A stretch of DNA of 64,000 nucleotides from the NCBI GenBank assembly GCA_903824495.1, contig CAIJXB010000060.1:19963-83962 (forward strand). Reading direction: 5' to 3'. Below the pieces are notes generated by a model. That model made no database searches, had not been told where the DNA came from, and saw nothing but the letters and a program-made list of their open reading frames with translations. The first letter of the stretch is position 1. The number at the start of each line of letters is the position of its first letter. The translations under genes were made by a program, and so were the position numbers. Positions 53,950 to 62,700 of this stretch are shown in pieces. The DNA comes from an uncultured Chlamydiae bacterium. GTDB lineage: Bacteria > Chlamydiota > Chlamydiia > Chlamydiales > Rhabdochlamydiaceae.

Positions 53950-56883
53950 TTGGTTGAAGGGGCATGCCGCGGAGCAATGAGCTTAGCTAGACGAAGTAGC
54001 AAGTCATTTCCTCAAAAACAAGCCCAAGATGTTGATGCTATAAGAAACCGACTATTATCATCCGACTCTGAACGTGCTGATTCAATTGATTCAAAATCTA
54101 CAGCATCTGAAGTTATGTCATCTCATGCAAGCCGTAGAGAATTACTCGGCTTGCATGAGAAACGAAAAGCTTCGCCGGAAGAAAGTGTGAAACTTCTGAA
54201 TGCAGCTATGTCTTCAGGGCAGACTAAGAAAGCTTTAGCTTTAATAGCCAGTAAAAAGCTGGATCTGCGTGCAGCAAATGAACTACCAGTCCCTCCTCTT
54301 CAATTGGCAATCCTTAAGGACTGGACGGATGTAGCTTTAGCTTTAATAGCCGATAAAACCGTGAATTTACATCTTAAAAAAGAAAGAGGCTTCACCTACC
54401 TTACAGTAGCAATAGAGAATGGAAACGTAGAGATTGTAAAAGCGCTTTTAGAATATCCGGATCGCTTAGGCGATTATGATATGGGAATCGCACTCTCGCT
54501 CGCTAGCCGCAAGGGAAACATTGCCATTGTAGAGCTCCTTTTAAACCAGAGGAAAGATTCGCCAGAAGATAAGCGGCGAGCAAGCTTACTGGCAAAAGGA
54601 TCTGATAAGGATCGCATTATTGAATTGTTACGAAACTTACCGTCTCTTGACGAAGCTATCCTTGAGGGCTCTACGGATGTAGCTTTAGCTTTAATAGCCG
54701 ATGAAACCGTGGATCTAAATGTTAAAATAGAGGGCTCCACCTACCTTGAATTCGCGATAGAGGAGGGAAATTTAGAGGTTGTAAAGGCCCTTTTAGAGCA
54801 TAAGGACCGCTTAGGGAATTACGATATGAGGATGCCACTCTCCCTTGCTAGCTGTACGGGAAATCTTGCCATTGTGGAGCTCCTTTTAAAGCAGAGAACA
54901 GCTTCATCAGCAGATAAGGCGCTTGCAAGATTGGAAGCGTCAGGACCTGATAAGGATCGCATTATTGAATTGTTACGCGACGTACATGGGAAATTAATTG
55001 ATTTAGCTGGGATGCTTTATCCGGAAGCTAATAAAGACGGGATCTGCCATGGTTTTGCCTTAATGGGCATGCACGCGATTTTACTCGGCCAGGTGGATCA
55101 GTTTAACGATCGTCTTGAGCGATTATCATCTATAGCTAGCTCCAAAATTCATGATATGATTCAGGAATTTAAAAGGGATAGAGGTCCAAAAGAGAAACCT
55201 CCGGAAAATATAGATTTTGATCTTATTGCATTTCTTGAAGATCTCCATATCTGCATGGACGGTTACGAATATAAGGATTTAATTGATCCTAAAACAGGCA
55301 TTACATATCAGTCCAGCAAGAATTTCATAAAAACTGCTCTATCCATTGTGGCCTCTGAAAAATTAGAAGAAAAAGGTGCTATCGTTAAAATAAATAACGA
55401 AGTGAGGACCGCTGTTTACACAAAAGATGAACTTGCTGCCTATTTTAGCAGTTTAAAGGCGCGCCTTAATACACCTCCTGCTCTTCAAAACTCAATTGCT
55501 ATTGTATTATCAACTGTGCGTGATCCCCATGCAATCACTGTCGGGTATGAGCCTACAGGAAAGAATTGGATTTTCGTTGATGCGAATCGCGAGTATGCAG
55601 AGAAGGTTATAGGCGATGATGAGATCGCGGAAAAAGTCATGAAAGGATTTGATTCCTCTATCGTTTTTGATGACAAGATAGACGGTTCAGTCGCCATCGC
55701 GTCCCAAATCTACGCAATCAACAACTATGAGCAAGAGCGAAATGAAATTGATGCATTCATTCAAAATAGAGACATTGATCAAGCAGTCCTTAAGATCAAA
55801 GAGCTTCCTAGCCCCAAAGATCGAGTCAACTTATTTCTGAAAATAATCCCTCTTGATGATAGACATTCATGGAATTCTTTTATAGAAGGCGAACCTATTT
55901 CCAGATGCAGATCGATGAAAGCTGCTTGTCTTGCTTCTCAGGCTCAAAAGCAAAGTATCTCTATAAAAGAGAACCTTCAAGAGATGATCGATTCTTTAGA
56001 AAGGAGGATTATTGACAAGCCGGACAAGGAACAAGTAGAGTTTATTCAATCAGCCGAAATACGTACACTTGAAACAAAAGAAGCTCTTTTGAACTCCAAT
56101 TTTTGGGCAACATGGGAAAATCAAGATAAGTCTAATCCATGGTCGCATCTTGCTAGCAATTCTGATTGGCTAACACTGGCTTTCAAGAAAGAAGATCTTG
56201 TAAGTATAAACAACTTGTTACGGGCTGGAATCGACCTAAATGGCGAACACGGAAACGGTGTGCCCCTTCTAATAGAGGCTATGTTTCTAGGGCATACCGA
56301 TATAGCTTTAGCTTTAATAGCCAGTAAAAAGCTTGATCTGCGTGCAGCCAATGAACTAGACTCCACCCCCCTTTACATAGCTATCGTTCATGGATGCACG
56401 GATGTGGCTTTAGCTTTGATAGCCGATGAAACCGTGGATCTAAATGTTAAAAGAGCATACTTCACCTACCTTGAATTCGCGATAGAGAATGGAAACCTAG
56501 AGGTTACAAAGGCCCTTTTAGAACATAAGGACCGCTTAGTCGATTATGACATAGCTCTCGCGCGCGCCAGCCGCGCGGGAAACCTTGCTATTGTAAAACT
56601 CCTTTTAGAGCATAAGGATTACTTAAGCGATTTTGATATAGGCTTGGCTCTCTCGGAAGCTATCGACGATGGGCGCTTTACCGTTGTAAAGCTCCTTTTA
56701 GAACTTAAAGATCGCTTAAGCAAGCATATGGGAACCGCACTCTCGCTCGCTAGCATTGAAGGAAACCTTGCCATTGTAGAGCTCCTTTTAAAACAAGGAA
56801 AAGCTTCACCGGAAGATAAGCGGCGAGCAAGCTTGATGGCTTCAGGACCAAATAAAGAGCAAATTATTAAATTGCTGGAATAG
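53950..56883 (+). CDS. Ankyrin-repeat protein with papain-like cysteine-protease centre (gene split by IS66)
   Basis: 977 aa from TTG 53950, but the frame is open back to the IS66 end and continues the fragment at 52274. N- and C-terminal blocks of ankyrin-like repeats (TDVALALIADETVDLNVK.., IENGNLEVVKALLEHKDRL, SRKGNIAIVELLL) surround a ~330-aa centre. The centre has a Cys in DGICHGFALMGMHAI (codon at 55044), His in DPHAITVGYEP (55528) and Asp in WIFVDANRE (about 55578), the order and spacing of YopT/C58-like and other papain-fold effectors. No signal peptide; such proteins are usually type III or IV effectors acting in a eukaryotic host. With its start removed, the copy is probably silent or made from an internal start. 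Confidence 0.75.
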   Translation: MVEGACRGAMSLARRSSKSFPQKQAQDVDAIRNRLLSSDSERADSIDSKSTASEVMSSHASRRELLGLHEKRKASPEESVKLLNAAMSSGQTKKALALIASKKLDLRAANELPVPPLQLAILKDWTDVALALIADKTVNLHLKKERGFTYLTVAIENGNVEIVKALLEYPDRLGDYDMGIALSLASRKGNIAIVELLLNQRKDSPEDKRRASLLAKGSDKDRIIELLRNLPSLDEAILEGSTDVALALIADETVDLNVKIEGSTYLEFAIEEGNLEVVKALLEHKDRLGNYDMRMPLSLASCTGNLAIVELLLKQRTASSADKALARLEASGPDKDRIIELLRDVHGKLIDLAGMLYPEANKDGICHGFALMGMHAILLGQVDQFNDRLERLSSIASSKIHDMIQEFKRDRGPKEKPPENIDFDLIAFLEDLHICMDGYEYKDLIDPKTGITYQSSKNFIKTALSIVASEKLEEKGAIVKINNEVRTAVYTKDELAAYFSSLKARLNTPPALQNSIAIVLSTVRDPHAITVGYEPTGKNWIFVDANREYAEKVIGDDEIAEKVMKGFDSSIVFDDKIDGSVAIASQIYAINNYEQERNEIDAFIQNRDIDQAVLKIKELPSPKDRVNLFLKIIPLDDRHSWNSFIEGEPISRCRSMKAACLASQAQKQSISIKENLQEMIDSLERRIIDKPDKEQVEFIQSAEIRTLETKEALLNSNFWATWENQDKSNPWSHLASNSDWLTLAFKKEDLVSINNLLRAGIDLNGEHGNGVPLLIEAMFLGHTDIALALIASKKLDLRAANELDSTPLYIAIVHGCTDVALALIADETVDLNVKRAYFTYLEFAIENGNLEVTKALLEHKDRLVDYDIALARASRAGNLAIVKLLLEHKDYLSDFDIGLALSEAIDDGRFTVVKLLLELKDRLSKHMGTALSLASIEGNLAIVELLLKQGKASPEDKRRASLMASGPNKEQIIKLLE

Positions 56884-56921
56884 GCAGCTATAACAGCCCC
56901 TTAAATTCCTCCTCTTTTACT

Positions 56922-57311
56922 CTATTGATCTAGAGGAAGATCCAAAATCCCTAATCCTTCCCAAAAGCATTTCGGTCTCTGATCAGAGGCCCCTCCTCCA
57001 TCCATGAATTGAACCATTTTCTCTTGATTGCGCAGGATATCTTCATCGAGGTTAGAAACATAACAGGTTACTATGGCATCATACCTGGTTGGATTGGCAT
57101 CCTGTTTTTCTTGTTCGTGTCTAACATCAACAATCACAATATCTGGATCGCCTTCTGTCGCCAGGAGAAACGCATAAAGTAGTTTATTTGTTTTTTCCTC
57201 CTGATAAGTGGATATCACCAGCTCTTGTTGATAATCCAAGTAGGCATGTAGAGAACAATTTACAATCACTAAAGGTAATAGAAGGCATGCAATCTTTCTA
57301 ATTGAATACAT
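56922..57311 (-). CDS. Small exported protein, possible lipoprotein
   Basis: 129 aa. N-terminal signal (KIACLLLPLVIVNCSLHA) with a cysteine near residue 19 that could be lipidated. The rest is soluble and acidic (DPDIVIVDVRHEQEKQDANPTRYDAIVTCYVSN). AGGA lies seven bases before ATG 57311. No family recognised. It ends 38 bases after the convergent ankyrin gene. Confidence 0.6.
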   Translation of the reverse strand: MYSIRKIACLLLPLVIVNCSLHAYLDYQQELVISTYQEEKTNKLLYAFLLATEGDPDIVIVDVRHEQEKQDANPTRYDAIVTCYVSNLDEDILRNQEKMVQFMDGGGASDQRPKCFWEGLGILDLPLDQ

Positions 57312-57612
57312 AGTGGGTCCTACGAGATAGGTTTATAAAAAAATTTGAAGGCACAGGTCTCATAGATAAGCTACAAGAAGCTAATGAAAGAACTAAAATC
57401 GAAAATAGGTTCTAAAAAACCCATTATCCCCCCATCTCTATAGCCCGACCTAGCCATGCAAAAATTAATAAGGCTAGATACTAGAAGATTCCCCTTTTTT
57501 TTGCAGTTATTTTTAAGAGTTCATTAAGAGTAAGTTAAAGATACTGGCCAAGAGAGATTTTCCTACACATTGGATTAAAGTAATTTTCGTGCATCTATCT
57601 TACCATTAGCCG
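57312..57612. other. Intergenic stretch, nothing recognised
   Basis: About 300 AT-rich bases between two minus-strand genes. No frame, terminator or convincing promoter seen. Confidence 0.3.
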
Positions 57613-59553
57613 CTAGTCGGCCGGAGCTGGCAAGAACGCTATCTCCATTCTAGGAGGTGCATTGTCATCGATATCATCTACTATGATCCAGTAGTCAGAC
57701 TGTGGAATATGGTCTCGCAAGTGCTTAAGTTCGATATCAAAGTCAGCTCTATGTTCCTCTATTCGGGTAGAGAGATTATAGAAAAGAGACTCATGCTCTT
57801 GGGTATAATTTTCTTCAAAAGACTCCCATTTAAGAAAAGGATTTTCAATATGTATGTGTTCTTTCACCCAAAGAGGATACGAAATGGCATAGGGAGAGTC
57901 CTTTTCAGGATCAACTCGACTATCAAGATAGTCTCTCATGATGAGAGATAAGACATCTAGTTCCTTCGTGTCTACCGCTTCGTGAGTAGGGAGATGGTAA
58001 ATCTCAGTAAAGGTTAGAACATTATTTTCTCGATCATCTAGGACTTCCAGTGGAAAGTCTAAGGTTGCCGCTCCATATACTTCTTGCATGTTAGAAAGGA
58101 AATGTTCTGAAATTTTTTCCACCCCATGATGTTGAAAAGACCTTCTAACTTGATCTGCTTCAAAAGCATGGTAAACTCTCTTTATTTTCAATAAAGCCGA
58201 GTCCTCAGATTCTAAAATAAAGGACATGTCTATTTCGATTGGATTTTCAATGGACATTTCTGGAAAAGACATCAGTGGCTCAGAACCCTCCCTAAGCAAA
58301 AGGCCATATTCATAATTTGGGAAAAAATTTGTTTGCAAAGCCCCTCCTTGAAGTCTGTAGGTAGGATCGACTAAATAAGTAGTCCCTTGAATTTCAAGCT
58401 GCACAATGAGATGGTCAAACAAAAAAGGAGACGGTAAAGCCTCAGAAAGCCTTTTTCCATTACTTGTGTGAACTAGAAGTGGCGTAGAAGGAATATCCAT
58501 TAAATGAAGAAGCGCATGTAAAAGAAAGGCTTTGTCTTTACAATCCCCCAAGCGCCTTTGGAAGGTTAGACTTAAAGGATTAGGCTTCCAACCCTCAAAT
58601 TCAAGATACCTCACCTCATTTTGGACAAATCGTAAAGCCAATAAAGCACGCTCTGATAAATCGGTCGTAGATGCTTTCCATTTTTCTACCAAAGCTTGCA
58701 TTTCGAGAGGAGCTGACCTGATAAAATCAGGCGGCAAAGTATATGCCAGGTATACTTTGTGGACAACAGCCTCCCATGTCTCATATTGACTTATTTGAAT
58801 GCGAGCAAATGGATTGTACCAAGCAGGTTCATTTACCTCGTAGGGCCTGGCAGGCGTGTCGATTGCTTCCCATACCCACTCACGTAGAGAAGGAGATATG
58901 TCAGTGATTTTAGGCTCTATAGAGGTATTGAAAGGCTTAATAAAAAAAGAAAAATCAGGGCTTCCTAAAAGGCGATAAATTATCTTCTCTACGGAGTAGT
59001 TTTTTTGTAAATACACCATATCGGTATAGTGAGAAGCAAAAAGAGGCGGATACCCTACCTCGGAATGAGAATACTCAATAATATCGCCTTCTCGAATATC
59101 ATCTAGGAAATAGACAAGGGTAAGCTCTCCATTACCAATATTTTCTTCCTGTTCTTTTTCTCCTTGAATAACATTATGACGAGCATTTTCTAGCCGATCA
59201 AACCACTGCCCTTCACGGAAAATACGAATGGTATGTACAACAACATGAATATAGGAAGGATTGAAATTGATTTTTAATTGAGAGCCGCTTTCTACACCTT
59301 TTTGGGTTAATACCTTAGCTACAAAATGGTGATATACTGTCTGTCCTTTATCCCAATATACTTGTCTATCGGTCAAAAGAAGTTGACAATGCATTTGAGA
59401 AGGCTTAAGTGAAACAGGTTCTAAAGGAAAATCATAAGTTTTTACCCACGAAGGAACAGGTCCTTTAGAATGCTGGGTATTTTGGTCTGAAGTGGAAGCG
59501 GTTAAAAAAAGAACAGGCAAACACAAAATGCAGAGGAGTGTTCTAAAAAACAT
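57613..59553 (-). CDS. DUF3857/transglutaminase-like exported protein, short paralogue
   Basis: About 646 aa, paralogue of 13988-16417 over its whole soluble part, with the same signal peptide (MFFRTLLCILCLPVLFLTAS). The triad is complete: Cys in LGDCKDKAFLLHAL near residue 336, His in FDHLIVQ, Asp in VDPTYRL. It ends at PPRMEIAFLPAPAD, exactly where the other copy enters its four TM helices, so this one would be free in the periplasm. The start at 59553 has AAGGA before it; the upstream ATG at 59607 is not supported. Confidence 0.8.
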   Translation of the reverse strand: MFFRTLLCILCLPVLFLTASTSDQNTQHSKGPVPSWVKTYDFPLEPVSLKPSQMHCQLLLTDRQVYWDKGQTVYHHFVAKVLTQKGVESGSQLKINFNPSYIHVVVHTIRIFREGQWFDRLENARHNVIQGEKEQEENIGNGELTLVYFLDDIREGDIIEYSHSEVGYPPLFASHYTDMVYLQKNYSVEKIIYRLLGSPDFSFFIKPFNTSIEPKITDISPSLREWVWEAIDTPARPYEVNEPAWYNPFARIQISQYETWEAVVHKVYLAYTLPPDFIRSAPLEMQALVEKWKASTTDLSERALLALRFVQNEVRYLEFEGWKPNPLSLTFQRRLGDCKDKAFLLHALLHLMDIPSTPLLVHTSNGKRLSEALPSPFLFDHLIVQLEIQGTTYLVDPTYRLQGGALQTNFFPNYEYGLLLREGSEPLMSFPEMSIENPIEIDMSFILESEDSALLKIKRVYHAFEADQVRRSFQHHGVEKISEHFLSNMQEVYGAATLDFPLEVLDDRENNVLTFTEIYHLPTHEAVDTKELDVLSLIMRDYLDSRVDPEKDSPYAISYPLWVKEHIHIENPFLKWESFEENYTQEHESLFYNLSTRIEEHRADFDIELKHLRDHIPQSDYWIIVDDIDDNAPPRMEIAFLPAPAD

Positions 59554-59703
59554 AAGTGTCCTTAAATTTCTTTTGCATGGATCAATGTCCACAAAATTTA
59601 CTGACACAGTTTATATGACATGCCAAATTAAAGAGAATTCAAAAAAACATTTCAATAAATTGATGAGATTAGCTTTATTGTAATAAAGTCGTAAAAAGAG
59701 CTC

Positions 59704-62700
59704 TTATTCGAATTCGAGCCCTATAGACTTTTGCTGCTCAATAGACCCTATTTCCAACATGATTTTTTGCCTGCTACATTGCTTGTCGACATGCTGAGTC
59801 ATAATTTCCAAATCTTTGACCATTGTTCCTATATTTTTATCTACATGCCCGGATAGAGCTACTGAACAAGATTTCGCTAAAACTTTGTCTAAGGATAGCT
59901 CCTGATAACCTGCATTTTTGGACAAGGTTGCATTCGATACGCAAGCTTGCTCAACAATACCGCTTATTTTATCGCTGTCAGCATTCGAAGGGACCTTGCC
60001 ATGCTGGGCTTCATAAATCATAAACTGCCAAGAAAGCCTTTGAGCAATCCCTTGGTCCTTTCCATTTAAAACTTTCAGCCATTCTTCTCTTTTAAGCAAA
60101 ATTCTTGAAGTCTCACTTAAAATAGCATCAGTGACTTTCCAGCTAGGCATGTCTGAATTTTTTTCCAAACCAGGTCTAAGTCTTTCATCTACACGCCAAA
60201 GAATCTCGTTGACTCGCGCTATCTCAACAGGAGTATTCTCGTAAGAACCTGATACTCGTTGTAGAGCCTGCTCAGGACTAATGCCTCTTTGTACAGCTGA
60301 ATACAGTAGCTTTTTAGGCAATTCATCACTTTGTAGCTGTGGCAGAGAATCTGCTAAATCCCATTTTGCAGGGAAGGTCTTGCTCAAAACACCACTATCA
60401 ACCATGTGAAGAGATCGTGCCCCTACTTTTTTTAATTCCTGGCAGACATCTTCTCCTGCCTTAAAACCAGCAGTATCATTATCTGGCCAGATAACAACTT
60501 TTCTACCAATTAAAGGAGACCAATCAGCTTTCTTTACAGCTCCGGCTCCACCAGGCCAGGTCACACATATCAGATTTTCTCCGGGGAATTTCTGAAGCGC
60601 CAAATCTGCCGTTTTTTCTCCTTCAACTACAAGAATTGTTGCCAAAGGGCTCTTCTTCAAATCAGGGAGATTGTATAACGGCATTTTTTCTGTGGTATCT
60701 AGTTTAAAGCCCTTTAATTTCCAACCGGGCTCGTTAGGAGTTGATTTGTCATATCCGTAGCTCAAAGGTGGTGTGATCTTTTTATTAGAATCTGTTTTGT
60801 CATGAAGTCTCAGCGTATAGTAAAGTAAATTTCCATCCTCATCTCGATAGGCATGACGGGCTGTCTCCTTTAAATAAAAATGGATCTTACTTCCTTGTAA
60901 GTCTTCTAATTTTGGAGCGATAGAATCTGTCCCAGGTTTTAAACTAACCCAATCAGATTTTTCAGAAATCGATTCTGAAGGCCTTAAAAACGATTTAGGA
61001 ACAGGAAAGTCCTTGGACACGCCAACAAACTCTTTAGCCCATTCAATGGCCTCTAAACGCCCAAACCCAAGGGTTCTCTGTATTAACTGTAGCGTGCCTC
61101 CCCCTTCGTTTCTCTCATAATCAAAAAATTGCCCAATCTTCTCTCCCCTGCAAACTACGCTCAATGAACCTTTATTGCCAAAACGGAAACCGTTCCTTTC
61201 TTTTCTAATCGGTCCTTCAGGAAATAAACGATACAAGAGAGGCTCCATGTTCTCCATTAATTCATCTTCAACGCTTATCGAAGCTATGTCTTCCTTTTTG
61301 AGAAGCAGATCTTTATATCTAACACCTTGATCTTCAATTATTTTTACTGATTTTTTACCTAAAAATCCAACCAACTCTTCAGCAGAAGCTTTTTGTAAAA
61401 GCTTGTGGGCACAGGCATTTCTATCGCCACAAGCCTTCTGCCACTGTTTAAAATATGAAGTGTTTTCATAAGATTTAGAAGACTGCTCACTCTCCATTGA
61501 AACCATACTGTGTAAAGTCGAAGCCGTATCCGATATAGAGAAATATTCTTGTATAGACGATTGTTTTTCCTTAGAAAAAGACAGCCAAGCTGAAGACTTG
61601 GATTTCTGAAGTTTCTCTAAAAAGTGTTCAGATATTTTATCTAAATGAGGCTGCTTAGTGCCCTGGCTATTATCCCCTTTCGCAAAATCCGCCTCTTTGA
61701 GCAGGATTTCGTTAGCAATATTTTTATATGCAAAAGTCTCCCCTCCAATATCATTACCTGGCTGGACTTTTGCAACTTTAGCCCGAACTTTTTCATCATT
61801 ATTTTTTATCTTATAAAAATCGCTGTCAGGCGATCTATCCTGGACATACTCTTTTACATCCTGAATTTTGCCTTTGACAAGTTCATAGGCCGATGCCCCA
61901 TGACCCATTACTCTATCAACTAAAGAGTCGGACTGCTTAAGATCGTGGATCTTTTGCTCTTTTTGCTGATGAGCGAATAACAGATCAACGTCTTTAGATG
62001 TTACACACCCTATTGTATTTTCTTTATACCCATCTCTTATCGCCTGTCTCTTAAGATCCGAAAGACAGGAAGCATCTTCTCTAGATACAAAATAACTGAC
62101 TTTGTCAACATGCCTTGTAAGCCCTACATAAAACAACTGTTTGGTCAAAGATGGGCTATGAAGAACATAAGCCCTATCTACAGTATCTCCCTGCGATCTA
62201 AAATAAGTGCTGGCATAGCCCAGTTGGTATGAGTGATATTTTGTAGGATTAAAAGAGACAAACCGGGAGTTGTTTTTATCATCTTTGATAGACACAACAA
62301 ATTTATTGTTTTTGGCTTCAACTAGAACCCCAGAAAGGCCGTTCGTAATTCCTAAATTCTTATCATTCTTGCGGAATTCGATAAGATCACCCACTCCAAG
62401 AAAGACTCTCCCAAGAGAAGTTTCGCACTCAAATTCCTCTGGACTCAACTCTCCCCTTTCCTTTTTAATAATCCTAACCATCTCATTAAGAACTCGAACA
62501 TCATCATTTTTGTGAGCAATCAAAATAGAGGATCCCGACGGATTTTCTTTCGTATCTGAGGCCCAACGCGATATTAGCTCTTCAATCGCTTTCTTCTTAT
62601 TTTCAACCCAATGAATTGTTCCATTCGAAGCCAATTTTTCTATCGCCAGAGAAAACTTATCCAAGGCCAAATCTTTAGAAATACTTCGTTGTGTTTCCTG

